Shown one piece after another: positions 22,669 through 35,339 of a DNA stretch of 64,000 bases. Both the position numbers and the translations under genes were made by a program. The notes beneath the pieces were generated by a model that did not search any database, was not told the origin of the DNA, and saw only the letters and a list, made by a program, of their open reading frames with translations. This DNA comes from Daphnia pulex (lineage: Eukaryota; Arthropoda; Branchiopoda; Diplostraca; Daphniidae). Location of the stretch: the NCBI RefSeq assembly GCF_021134715.1, contig NC_060028.1, forward strand, positions 828,501 to 892,500. The letters run 5' to 3'. Each line of letters opens with the position of its first letter. Within the stretch, counting starts at the first letter, position 1.

Positions 22669-23805
22669 TGCCCGAAAGGAAACGGTGATTTAAAAAAAAA
22701 ACATGGGTGTGTGTTTTTTCTTTTTTTTTTTTTTAAATAATTTCGTTTTCAATCTCCTTCTTGTCTCCTAGAAAAGCAGCTCGTTCGAATATCATTTCTA
22801 TTCAATGAATGAACATTATATATATAGCAAAATAATTATTTTCATTCATTTTTCACAGTCCTCTTGCGTCTGTCGCTCCCTATAGCCCGAATTTCGCCGT
22901 GTGTACATAAATTATAATGATATACTTATTATTGGTTCATTTTTCATATACAATCATCATCCGTCGAATCATTTTGCGTTCAACTCTCCGTTAGCTTTTT
23001 TGTTTTTTAAAAATTAAAATTGTTTAGAAATTTTTATGAATCCGGAACACAGTGTGTATTATAATAATTAACGATTAGTGAAAATCGAACGACATGTTAA
23101 CATGAGGGGTTGGGGGTTGGGCGATAAGGTGGAGAAAAAAACGGGAGGCGGGGTTGCAATTCTCAAAAACACGCAATGGAACATTTTGGGAGGAAGAAAA
23201 AAAAGTAATTTTTAGAAACTTTTAAATAATAATAATAATTAAGAACGCCAGAAATGGTGTGCGGGAGAGAGAGAATGCGCTTGTTTGTTTGTTTTTTTTA
23301 AATAACCAATCACCGACAAATTTTGTTTTTTCGTCTCTTTTCACGCTGTGGGCGCGCGAACTTTCGACTGGGGATTTTTTGTTTTTTTAGTTTTTCTTTA
23401 AAAATCCCGTCCCAAAAAAAAGAAAATTTTTTCGCTGATTTTGTGTTCGTGAGCGTGAAACATGAAAAAAAACCGATCAAAAAGTTTAAATTCGATTTTC
23501 AAAAAATAACTTTAAGAGGGAGAACGAATTGCTGAAAATTTTTTTTAAAATTAAATCAATCATCAATGGAAAATCATCATCGAGACACTTGGATCAAAAA
23601 AATATTTTGGAGATTTTTATAAAAGGGCGTGGCTGGATGGCGTATTGTGGGTGTGGTCTCCAAAATATTTTTTCGAATTTTTTGATCGGATCAAAAAATG
23701 AAATTTGTTTTTTTTTCTTTGATCAAAGGCACTTTTTGTTTTATCGAGGGGGTGGGGGTTGATTAAAAGGGGGCGTGGCTTTTTTTTAAATTTTGTGTTA
23801 AAATT
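22669..23805. other. 3' untranslated and intergenic stretch between convergent genes
   Basis: AT-rich, with many long A and T runs, between the TAB2-like gene (plus) and the Pro/Val/Glu-rich gene (minus). It holds two inverted repeats near 23596-23698 (listed separately). No coding frame is supported. Confidence 0.5.
23596..23698. terminator. nested inverted repeats in a convergent 3' region
   Basis: A 17-bp perfect inverted repeat pairs 23597-23613 with 23657-23673 (right arm starts TCTCCAAAATATTTTTT), enclosing a 43-nt loop. Five bases further, 23678-23698 is a perfect 21-bp palindrome (TTTTTTGATC, G, GATCAAAAAA). The pair lies between two converging genes, so RNA from either strand could form the same hairpins. 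A transcription-end or mRNA 3'-end role is inference; it could also be a relic of a small inverted-repeat element. Confidence 0.5.
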
Positions 23806-26800
23806 TTAAAATTTGATGATCCGGCGACCGAGGGATCTCAAACCGAATTTGGACTTTGTGCGGCTGTTGACTCGCGACTCGAAACGGGCCGAGGCTGGTT
23901 TCGGCTCGTCGGCGGAATCGGCGGATGTGACAACAACGGCGGAGGACTCTGATTGTTGTTGGCGCTTCTCTTCGGCGGCGGCGGCCAGCGCTTCCGGCGA
24001 GGCGTCGCTGACCAGGATGTACTCGACTTTGCAGTCGGTGCCCTTCTTGGTCTCATCGGCTGCTGCTACGACGGGTTCAGCAACCTTCTCCTGTTCGGCG
24101 GCGTCGACGGGTTCGGCAACTTTCTCGTCCTCAGCAGCAACGACGGGTTCGGCAACCTTCTCCTGCTCAGCAACAACGGGTTCAGCAACTTTCTCCTGTT
24201 CGACGACGGCGGGTTCAGCAACTTTCTCCTCCTCTGTGGCGACGACGGGTTCAGCAACCTTCTCCTGTTCTACGACGACGGGTTCGGCAACCTTCTCCTG
24301 CTCTACGACAGCGGGTTCAGCAACCTTATCCTCTTCGGTGGCGACGACGGGTTCGGCAACTTTCTCTTCTTCAGCAGCAACGGCGGGTTCAGCAACTTTC
24401 TCCTGCTCGACGACGGCGGGTTCGGCAACCTTTTCCTGTTCCTGTTCGGCAACAACGGCCGACTGTTCGATTTTCAAATCGTCGGCGATGGGCTGTTGGA
24501 CTTTCTCGGTTTCGACGGCCTCGACTTGAGCGGGTTCCTCGACTTCAGTGGCCGTGACGCGGTCGGGGATGGCGATGACGGCGTCCGGCTTCAAGGAAAC
24601 CTGTCCGTCTTGTTGGTGACCGACGGCCAAGCTGCCAGACGAGACGACAATCTCTTCGCGGTAGATCAACGGCTGCTCAACTGGAACTTTGATCTGAGAA
24701 TCAGCCTGGGGCATCTGGACGGGCTGAGCCGACTGGACCAGCTCGACGCGGACCTTCTCGCTCGAGTTGTCCTCGGCAGAGTCGGTGACGGGCGGCTCGG
24801 GCTTTTCGGTCGAGTTGTCCTCCTTGGAATCGGTTTCCTTGGAGTTGTCCAGGAGAGTTGCCTGGACGGCGGCGGTGGCAGCAGCGTCTGGGACGGCCAG
24901 AACGGTTTCTTGCTGGTTGATGACTTTGCTGGGAGCCGGGACGTCGGATTGGATCCAGACTTCCGGTTTCTGCTGGATGGGAGTGTCTGGGCCAGCGTTC
25001 ACCTGGACAAAGTCGCTTTCCGGTTGGAGCTGGACGGGCGGGGAGACTTCAATCCAGATCTCTTGTTGTCCGGCTGGTTTCTGTTGCTCTTCATCGGCAG
25101 CGACGGCTGGAACAACTTCCTGGGCGATTTCCTGGACGGCCTCAACGGCGACTTCTTGGGGCTTCTGGGCCTCGTCAGCAGCAACAACTGGGACCTCGGC
25201 GGCGACTTCTTGGGGTTTCTGGACCTCATCGGCAACGACGACAACTTCCTGGGCGACTTCCTGGACAGTTTCGACGGCAGCTTCTTGGGGTTTCTGTTCC
25301 TCATCGGCAACGACGGCTGGGACAGGCTCGGCAACTGGAACAACATCTTCCAGGGGTTTCTGTTCGGCTTCAACTGGAAGTGGGTCGACCTGGACGACAT
25401 GTTCGACATGGGGGACCTGTTGTTCTTCATGGACGACCTCGGCGACGACTGGGACCATCTCGACGACTTGCTGCTGGGCCTCATCTTCAACAGCGACTGG
25501 AACAACTTCCTGGACGGCTTCTTTTTCAGTTTCTACGACTGGAACAACATCTTCCTGGGGTTTCTGCTCTTCAACTGCAACGACGGGCAGAGGATCGACC
25601 TGGACAGCATCTTCGACAACTGGAACCTGTTCTTCCTGGACAACTGGAGCGACGACTGGAACCACCAACTCGACGACTTGCTGCTGGGCCTCATCTTCAA
25701 CAACGACTGGAACAACTTCCTGGACGGCTACCTTTTCAGTCTCGACAACTGGAACAACATCTTCGGCAGGTTTCTCCTCAGCAGCAACGAGTGGAAGTTC
25801 TTCCTGGACGACTGGAGCGACGACTGGAGCGACGACTGGAACCACCAACTGGGACGGCTTGGCCTCATCTTTAACAACGACTGGAACAGCTTCCTGGACG
25901 GCTTCTTTTTCGGCCTCGACGGCTGGGACAACATCTTCCTGGGGTTTCTGCTCTTCAACTGCAACGACGGGCAGGGGATCGACCTGGACGACATCTTCGA
26001 CAACTGGGACCTGTTCTTCCTGGACAACTGGAGCGACGACTGGAACCATCTCGACGACTTGTTCATCAGCGACGACAGCAGCGACCGGTTCGGGCTCAGC
26101 GACGGGCTCGACGGCCGCGGCGGATTCCTCGACCTTGGCATCGGAAACTGGATCGACGGGCACGAATTCTACAACAGCCTCGGGCTGATCGGCTCCGAGA
26201 GAAACAACTGGAACCTGGACGATGTCGGACTCGACCGGAACGGGTTCAGCGACCGGAACTGGTTCGGCAACTGGAACTGGTTCAGCAGCGGTTTCTCCAA
26301 CCTGGAAAGCAGTTACGGCAACCTGGACGGGCTCGACGACTTCCTGGACGTCCTCTTGGACGACTTCAACAACCTGGACCGGTTCTTCAACTTTGACGGG
26401 CTCCTCAATTTTGGCGGGTTCGGCGGCCAGGTCGGCGACGACAGCGACGGGCTGGATTTCGGCTTCCTGGACAACTTCCTGGACGGCGGCCATGGGCTTT
26501 GGCTTCTCATCGTGGACGAATCCTTCGGGGACCACCAAGGGGCTGAGCTCTGGCTGGACGAAATCCTGCTCGGTCTCCTGGGCAGATTCGAACTGGGCCT
26601 GGGCCTCGGCTCCGTAGAATCCGTCTTGACTGGCCGGTTCCTGGAGTTCGGGCTGTTGCTCGGGTTCCTTGACCTGCTCGTCGTTGGTAGTGGCGGGCAC
26701 GAAGTTGCCGACCAACTTGGTCAGATCGAATTCCTCTTCCTGGTGCTGTTGCAGATCGTCATCGTGGTCCAGGACAAGGACGACAGGTTCATGATCCTTC

Positions 26801-28899
26801 AAATCTTGACCGGCGTTGGGCGCCACGACGGCGATAACGCCCTGAGGATTTGGCTTCTACCCATCCGCCCGGAATGATGATCAACCACCCCAACAAAAGA
26901 AGGTAGGAACAAACAAAAGAAATTACTTCCCCTGGACATTGTACAATCTTATACGATTATGGCTGCCAAAAAACACACGCCGGGGTGTTTCTTTTTATTT
27001 CATTTTGAAATGGAGTGGAATAATAATATAAGAAGATAAGCTCTTTCGTGGTAGTAGTAGATGTGCCGCAGGGCAATGTGTTGAAATGTCTACTGGGATA
27101 AAGAAACGAGTGGTGGTGGCCATTATTCCATTATTCCCAGCCACCTGTCTTTTTTACTTATTTTTTTGCGCTCCAGTTTTTTGACATATCCAAATAACCC
27201 TGACAGAATGTAAAGAGCCCCGGGCTATTGAAATGATTCCACGACGGACAAATAACCAAAATGCCATTGGCCCCGTTTGGTTTTTTTTTTTGGTTACCCC
27301 CACACACACACCCATTAACCGCATAACGTCATTTTTTACATTGCGCCCGTCACTGACACGAATCACTCAATTTGAATGGAAATGAATAAATTTTTTGGTT
27401 GTTTTACCGGTTGAGCTGATCCGAAACGGGTGAACGGATTCCACCTGGGAAATCCAAAGACTCCGGGGAAGGCGGCCGATTGGTAACCGAATGACCCCGG
27501 GTAGCGGTAGCCGGTCGGGCGGTAACTGTTGACGGGTTGGCGCCTGTTGTAGCCGGAATAGTAAGGGCTGCCGGAGTAGCCGCCGGAAGCCGATCCGTAA
27601 GGGCTGTAGTAGTCATCAGCCGAGTAACCGGCCGCTCCTCCGTAGTAGGCGGACGAGGGGTAGTAGCCAGACTGGGACGGGTAATATTGACGTTTGTTGT
27701 AAGGGGCGGCGTCCAGGACCACCAGGACAGTGGCCAACAGCACGGCAATCTTTTTATTAACCAAAACAAATATGCAAATTTTGACAATTTGATCAATTTT
27801 GGGGTTTTTCCGCCAGTCATTTCTGTTTGAATTTTGATTCGGGAAAATGTTTGGACACTGTGGCCCTGGGACGTTTTTATTTAATAAATGACGACATAGT
27901 CAGTGGCCCGGCAAAGGCCGTCATGCCCGTCAACTCGGAAATTGTATCGATAATTGTTTGAGTTAAGCAACTACGACGGCCTTGGGGGCTTTTCAAAAAT
28001 TTAATATCATCACTTAAGTCTCTCTCTCTCATCTTGACGCTACCGGGCAAAATCATCAAAATGGTCGGATGAGCAATCGACTGTGACTCCGCACCATTTG
28101 CCGTTTTTCTTGTGGGTGGCTTGTATTTATTGCGCATTAACAAAAATATTTTTTAAAAATTCCCTTGACGCTTCTAGAAGCTCTTGGTGCGTGTCAAATC
28201 CTTCCGCATTTTTATTTTCTATTCTAAATCTTTCAATCAGATATTTTTCAAAAAAATGTCCGATTGGTCGATTGGCTTCCGGGAATGAAGTGAACAAGTC
28301 AATTGGAATTTTAGTCTTTTTTCTTCCTTTTTTGTGGCTCTAAACCGCATCAAATAACCGCCCAAATAAGGTGCTACCTTTTGTTGCTGGTCAATTCTTT
28401 TCGGTTCTTTTTTTTTTCCTGGAAACATTTTTGTGTGTCTTGTCCACACACACTGGCGCACCTTAAAAGGTGGGCGTTGAAAAGGACAGACAGATGGACC
28501 CGAAATTAAATCAAAGAGGAGGAGGAACCGGTTCAATGATATCTTCAATGAACTTTGGCGTTTCGTAACTGTTCATTTTTTTGTTTTGTGAATAGGGTCA
28601 CACACGTATAGAGTTCTAAATTTAAATAGTTTTGCATAAACAGTTAGATTGGAGCTCAATGCAAAGTCTTTGACCGAAACTTAATTCATAAAGTCGCCAA
28701 TTTCATTCCGATTCAATTACAATTTTTTTATATTCATTCAGATTACACCGATTTATAATTCCAAGATTTCGCTCTCAAATTAATTTCAACATTTTTCTCC
28801 GAAATAAAATTAAGTTTTAACGATTTTAAATTTTCCCACCAAAATTTCGAATTTGAGCGAATTAAAAAATTAAAATGTTGTACTTACAGCGAAACGCAT
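23806..28899 (-). CDS. secreted Pro/Val/Glu-rich tandem-repeat structural protein (about 1,130 residues)
   Basis: Not recognised by name. Exons on the minus strand: 28888-28899 (MRFA), 27408-27749 and 23806-26856, all phase 0, giving about 1,134 residues. An in-frame AG at 26842-26843 would shorten it by five. The signal peptide (MRFA-IAVLLATVLVVLDAAP) spans the first intron, as in cuticle genes. Exon 2 encodes a Tyr/Gly/Ser-rich domain with YYPSQSGYYPSS and YYSGYN. Exon 3 encodes a very acidic part with two repeat families. One is a long, imperfect unit built from VPVVAPVVQEEQVPVVEDVV and EEQKPQEDVVPVVE. The other has eleven copies of (E/D)KVAEP(A/V)V at about 24050-24460. It ends with VEYILVSDASPEA and a basic tail, GLRSLGRRIIKF. 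It looks like an extensible extracellular matrix or cuticle protein. The functional reading is inference from composition. Confidence 0.82.
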
Positions 28900-31800
28900 G
28901 TTGATTTCTCTGCGGTTAAATCTTTTTGGAAGTTGGAATTCAAAACTTTTTCGAAGTCGAGTTTGAGAATAAATTACAAAAAGAAATGTCGATGGACTCT
29001 GGTAGAAGTGGAGGAAGGCGACTTGATTCCGGCTGGACTGATGAGCACCGACTGGCGGTTGGACGCTGTCGTTTCACAACTTTTGAAGGAAGTTTTCTTC
29101 TCTCTTTCTCTGTGACTGTGTCTTCCGGCTGTGACCTTGCACTTGCTGGGCAGAGCACTTCGTGAGTGGATGGGAAAAAATAAAGAAAACTTTTTATTCT
29201 ATCGTCTGCCACCTGAGGGCGATTTTCTGGAGTGGAGAGAGAAGAAGACGAAGAAGAAGAAGGTGGAAGATGCACACACAACTTGTCCTACCAACAAACC
29301 AGCGGCTTTATACCCCCCCGCAACCGACCAGAGACCCAACTCACCTGGCCATCTAGGCTCCTCCCCTTGGACTTGGCTAAAGAACCTTGAAAGAATCTTC
29401 TTCTTCTTCTTCTAGAGCCTAAAAAGAAATTTATATACAAGGAGAATCAGCTGATAGTGCAATGTAACTTCCACGACAGGTAAAAGAATAAGAAAAAAGA
29501 AAAAAAGATGTTGTTTCACCACATTTCGACTCTAGCTAGCTAGCTCTTTTTTTGGGGATGTTGTTGTTGTTGTTGCTGTTGTTGGGGCTGGCCGGATATG
29601 GTCTTGAGAGGAGGGTTGTTGCTAAAGAACCTTAACCATCAATCCCGGTGTCTCTAGAAGAATCTATCGGAGAATGTTTCTTATTCTTTTGATTTTTAAA
29701 TTCTACCCGGCAAAAATCGAAAAGGTTGACGGCCTCAACAACAACTACAGGCTCTTTTTTTCCCATAGAAAAAATTGGTTGTTGTTATAAGTTGTTGGGA
29801 GGAAAAAGAAATTTTCTTTTTTTCGGTTGGTTAGTAGGAGAAAAGACACATTTTTTGAGGGTCAGGAGAGCCAAGAGGCCCAAGTTCAAGGTTGTGTTAA
29901 CCAGCCGTTCGTCTACTACTACAGTACACACACACAAGGCAATCATTTCAAAAAAGAAATGGTCGTTTTGATATTCTTTTAGTTTATTTTTTCCTTTAAG
30001 ATTTTAACGAGTGAAAATGAACAATCAAATAAAATAGAAAAGAAAAGAGAATCGCATCCGAAACAAAATAAAAAAAATCTATAAAAGGATAAACCGGCCC
30101 GACTCGGTTTTTGTTACTTTTTCGGGGGGTTGGTACTACCAGTCCGTCAGTCCGTCAGTCCGTCAGTGCAAAAGAAAACAAAAATTTAGTGAAGATGACT
30201 GGGCGAAAATTTGAAAAATTAAAATTTGTTTTTTTGAAATTTCGAATAATCCCGCCTAATCTGCAGAGGAATTTTTGAATTCAAATTTGTTGTTGAAAGA
30301 TGTGACTCAACAACCCGTCGGGATTTTCTTGTTTTTCTTACACCTGAAGGGAAAATAAATAGAGGAAGTGACGTGCTGTGACGCAATGTCGGGTAATTCC
30401 GATCAAATTCTGTTTTTTTGCGTGTGAAATCGTGACGACATTACACAAGGCCACACGAAATTCGAAATAAATTTGATTTGATTTCCTCTACGCATTGGCC
30501 TAGTAAAATAAAATAATTTTAAAAAATAACTGGGCTAGAGACGTACGACGCCATTTGAAAATCTTTTCCACTCCAATTGAAGTGAAAGAAAAAAAGAAGT
30601 AGAATCCACTTTTGATATACGTACACATGCATACATACATATAATTAGGATAATATAACAGAAACTTGTTCTTCTTTCCAGTCTGTGGTTAGATTTCGTC
30701 GTTCCATCCCCGAATTACATTCACCGCGCGCAATTTCTGGATTAAAAACTTTTTCAAAATTTCTTTTTTTTTCTCCGATTTTTTAAATTGGCCGCCCTAT
30801 CTCTCTGTCTCTCAGCTGGCCGAGAGATGGGCGGCAAGGTCGCCGCCGACTACTGGGCGCCAATCCCATTTTTTTGTTTCTACGAATAATACAAAGCCCA
30901 ATGCACCTAACCGTACGTATGTAGTACGATAAAGATAAGCGGGTCAAAAGAAAAAAGATTGCCGGACGGAATTATTATGATGTACACACGACAGCGGAAT
31001 TTTTGTTGTATTTTATATTGCGCCCGTCTAGGGTTGAGCTGGGCCGTATAAGAGCGGTGCTGGATGTAATTATCGCCGTAATTATTGTACGCCGAGAATG
31101 GTCGAAAATGTCCAACCTTTTTTCTTTTTCTTTTTCTTCTTTGTGAATGTTTTGAAAGGCAGATCTTCTTTATCTCTCGGCGGAGAGCTCACGCTCCCGA
31201 TGGCTTTGGTTGTGTGTGCAGTCGCCAGTCGGTTGGGGAATGTCGTTGACCCCTGGATATGCACCGGCCCGCCTCTAAATGTATTTTCCCAGTAAAGGAA
31301 AAAGGACAAAAAGGAAAAAAACGGGAAGAATAAAGATGCCAAATAGGGCGAATTATTTTTAGGCCCATTTTCTCCATGTCCATTTTCATCATTTTCCTTT
31401 TTTAAAAAAATATAAAATTTGAATTTTTTTTTTTTTTTTTGCGGAAAAAACTAAAAATTCCGGTTTGAGGAATTTCTTATTTTATATTTTCACGTGATGG
31501 AAGGAAAAAATATTCTCACGATTTTTTTTTTGTCAGGGGGTTTGCGTTTTTGAATATTCTTTTTCGGCGTCGGCGTCGTACCGTATTATATATCCATCAG
31601 CCCGCCAACATTTATCGTGTCTACCTGCCTAGATTTATTCAACCGGTTTTTGTGTCTATTTTTCTTTTTTTAAAAAATAACCTAACGGCCGCCTTCGATA
31701 ACTTTTGCCTCCCCTACGACATTCACAACATCTCAGCCGATGTTATTTCTGTTTACGATCGAATTCGATTTGCTCACGATGGGTGGAAAAAGAAAAGAAA

Positions 31801-34146
31801 AGAAAAAATGTCTGGGCAAATATTTGATTTCCTCTTTTTATGTTTGAAAAAATGATTATTTTTATTATTTAGCCAACGTGTGTTGTAGAGACGTGACTCA
31901 TTCCAGTCTCTCTCTAGGCAAACGCCCATTTTGTTCTCTCTCAACTTCTTTTGTTGGACACCAAGTGCACTTGAAGCAGACGCAATTTTCCCTGGCTTGC
32001 ATTGTATGTACAGAGGGGCGTGTCACTTGTTCGTGATTTCACGACTCTTAACCTTCACCTTTTACCAATTTCCTTCCTCTTTCCCCTTTTCTCATTGTTC
32101 GTTTTTCTTTTAAGAAAACCCCTACGGCCTTTTTCATCCGGTTTTTCTTTTTTTTTAAATTTTGTATCGAAAAAGGCGCCGATTTCTTTGAATTCAAATT
32201 TTTTATTTTATTTCTCTTTAAATCAATAAAAAGTTGGAAATATTCCAAGTTTGGCTCGTGCCCTACATTATGGACACGCCAATTTGACCTTGACAGCTTG
32301 TTTCTCCTCAACACTCGACCGAAAAAAACTGGACCACCGTTTTTATTTTATTTTCTTATCTCCAAAAAATGTTGGTGATAAAAAATAAAATAAAATAAAT
32401 AAAATTCAAAATAAGAAAGAAGAGCCGATCCGGTTAATTCAGTCACTGACTCCAATTATTATTCCCCTTTTTGCTCAATTTCTTTTTTCCTCGTATCATT
32501 GAGTTCCCGTTAAGTCACTAAGAATCGCATCACATCACAGCCCGTGTGCTGAGTACGTTGGTTTGAAATGGCGCCGGCCCTGCTGCTCCCGATGGCCCGT
32601 TTCAACAAGTCTAATCTTATTTCTTTCCCCCACGTGGCGATTTCGATCGGTTCTAACCGGCCAAACTCGATCACCCCCCCTTCCATCGCTTGAATTGTTT
32701 GATTGACACGACAGTTAAGTCCGAATTTCTTTGAATTGGTTACACGAATGTTCATTGGCCATCCGTCCAGCATACAAAAGAGTGTCTCAGTCCCACTAAT
32801 GAAAGCGTCGCTCGTTTGTTTTGTCTAGCCCAAGAACAATGCCCTTATCCTTTTAGGCCTATCGGTAAAGAAAGAAAGAAAGAATTGCTCGTTAACTTGT
32901 TAACTTGTTAACAAACCAAAGAGGGCTTATTCCATAGGATAGATATTAGATTTAATGACTAGACTTTCTCAGTACAAACACAAAGGGGTAACGAGTTTTT
33001 CTTCTCCGTCCTAGAGGAAAAAAAAAGGTAAAAAGATTTCGAGTTAACAAGGGAATATCACGCGGTCAACGAACTTTTCGGTCTGAGCTTTCGACTTGTG
33101 TAACTAATTGAATTACATTTTCTCTGTCGACATTCCCGAATTTTTCTTTTTCTCTCTCCCTTCGTCGTCTGTGTGTACAACTCGACGGACGGACGTGATG
33201 GGAAATATTTTTCTTCTTCTTTGTGGTGATGATGATGATGACTGATGATCGAAAAATATTTTGTTTACTCTCTTGTTCGTGACAATCTCATCAGCGAAAT
33301 TGGATTTTTCTCTGCCAGTCCACCGGTCGCATTCCGTGAATTTGAAAATGGCGCCATTTTACCCGCAATTCAAATGGCGCAAAAACACGTTTGGCGTAGT
33401 GGTGCATAAATGGGGGCCGTTTGTTTATTGAAGCGCATCCGCCGTCAAGTGTCGACCGAAAACTATTTCAAAAGTTTTGTGAACATTTTAACATTTTATG
33501 ATCTGTTTGAACATTTCTAGCGCTTCCGCTAAAACGAGTTTATTTATTTATTTATTTCGGGTAGTACAAGAGCTGAGGAGCTCCTGTCCGTCACAACAAC
33601 AACAACGGGAGCCCTTAATTACATAGGCCAGTGCGTTTCTTTTTCTTGTCCGTCCCGTCGGTTCATTTGATTCCGCAGCTCTCCGAAATTTTATTTAGCC
33701 AAAGGCGCAATTCCTTGTACGCGGAATGAACGCACCGGCATTCCTCCGTGTACATTAGCCCCAGGCTAATCTGCATTTTTTTTCTGCCGGAAGTCGTTTT
33801 CTTTCCTTGTTCAAAAAATAGAACAACCCGCGAAAAATATTTATTTTTCAAAAAAAATAAAATTCACCAAACATTTAGTTGATTTATTTAACCGAGTGTA
33901 AACAAGTTGCCTATTTATTCCTTTGTTGTCAAATGGCCGCCATCCGGCCGTGACTCATTATTATCCCGAATATTTTTCTTCAAACGACAAAGTTCCAGTT
34001 TCTGTTTTAAAAAAACTTAATGATGGCCGGCCGCCAGCTAAATAACAACCAACAAAATCAGGTCTATTATGTAATCGACGTTTATTCGAAGTGGAGGGAA
34101 TTTTTAAAATTGGGAAAAAGGAAAAAATTTGCATAAAAATTATTCC
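28900..34146. other. 5.2 kb non-coding stretch
   Basis: No gene supported on either strand. It includes the promoter side of the Pro/Val/Glu-rich gene; a minus-strand TATAAAG lies at 29315-29321 but is too far for a simple 5' UTR. It also holds TTG/CTG microsatellite runs near 29560-29590, a triple GTCCGTCA repeat at about 30141-30167, and a GTTAAC-rich motif at about 32887-32916 (TTGTTAAC repeated). Many poly-A/T runs. Enhancers could be here but none can be named. Confidence 0.5.
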
Positions 34147-35339
34147 TTATAAAGTCTCTTCTTGGTAGTAATCGGGTCGAGGGGCTACTGGAACTTTGCT
34201 GGCGCTCCTGATGGAGCTGCTGCTGCTGCCGGATCGGCCGTTGATGGGAATTAAATTGCGGCGGTTCAATTCGGTGCGGAGTTCCTCCAGGAACTGGTGC
34301 TGCATGTGTTCGCCCAGTCGACGTTCCAGCTCCTCCCTGGACAGCATTCTCAGTTGCTCGATGTACGGCTGTCGTCCGGCGATCGTGTTCGGCTCCGGCT
34401 CAGAATCTTCCGACTCTTCCGGTTCCGGTTCCGGCTCGACGACTTCCATTTCTTTGTAGACTTCTTCGACTATCACCGGCATGATGACCACCGGCTGGGC
34501 GGCCGGAATGTGTTCCATCTCGCGGACCATCTCCACCGGCCGTTCGACATTCGATCGTTCCATTTTCTTCTGTAGAAATTTCCATCAAAAAATTGTGTGT
34601 CGATCGATTAGGGCGAAATTTGTTTTTTTCCCAAGATAATTTGAAAAATACTTTGGACTTTGACGAGCCGGCCATGATGACGATAAATAACGTGACTGAT
34701 AAAATGAAAGACAAGACGCTGAGCGCCGCGACGGCCACTTCCAAATCGAACCACAATTCGCAGTTGATGGTTTGATCGTTGTCTAATTGAGCGCAGGGAT
34801 GATCGATATCATTAGAATTGATTTTGGACGATTCGATGGCCGTCATGGCGGCCGATCCGGCCGAGCAGATAGCGGCCAAAACGCCCACCAAGGCGCTGAA
34901 GCAAAACCTGTCGCCGATAAGGAAATTTCGTGATAATTTGTCCAATTTTAAAATTGAAATAATTTTTTTTTACCCGGAAGAGGATCGTTGGGAAGATGTG
35001 CAGCAGAAGCAAATGAAGCCCGTCAGGCAACTGACGGCCCCGCTGGCGATGGCCACTCCATTGTAGAGAATGAACGGACCGTAAGAGTCTTTAAATTGGT
35101 CAAAGCTGATGAAAACGTATGTCTGTCCATTTGAAATTTTTTTAAAAAAGAGCGCGAAATTTGATTTAATCATCTTCCGTGAAGTCAAATAAAAAAAATG
35201 TCCAGGTGTGCTGGGTCAGTTATATGTACAATAATACCTGAATGGCGACAACTGCGATGCCCGTCAGGGCCAGCAAAACCGACGGAATTTTGGCACGCAC
35301 TTTCCCATCAGGTTTTTTACCGTTGCTGTCACCAGACAT
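34147..35339 (-). CDS. four-transmembrane MARVEL/pasiflora-like protein A with acidic tail
   Basis: A predicted plasma-membrane tetraspan. Exons on the minus strand: 35238-35339, 34974-35122, 34652-34907 and 34147-34569, giving 309 residues. Helix 1 at about 18-37 (IPSVLLALTGIAVVAIQ), helix 2 near 55-77, helix 3 near 84-105, helix 4 near 140-163 (LEVAVAALSVLSFILSVTLF). The last exon encodes a cytosolic tail with a Pro/Glu stretch (EPEPEPEESEDSEPEP), a charged helix around YIEQLRMLSREELERRL, and a basic C-terminus. The gene at 35966-37423 has the same exon layout, so the two are tandem paralogs. They resemble arthropod septate-junction tetraspans of the pasiflora/MARVEL kind, but I cannot assign an ortholog. 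Confidence 0.78.

Noticed and set aside
23953-26877. 974-residue open frame antisense to the Pro/Val/Glu-rich exon, and a 473-residue frame at 24767-26188
   Set aside because: Both mirror the repetitive, stop-poor codon use of the real minus-strand exon. They give unnatural Asn/Asp/Phe/Leu or Ser/Thr/Trp-rich repeats and have no splice or start support.
29315-29321. Minus-strand TATAAAG as promoter of the Pro/Val/Glu-rich gene
   Set aside because: It would need a leader of about 390 nt, far longer than in the other cuticle-type genes here, and no initiator is evident.
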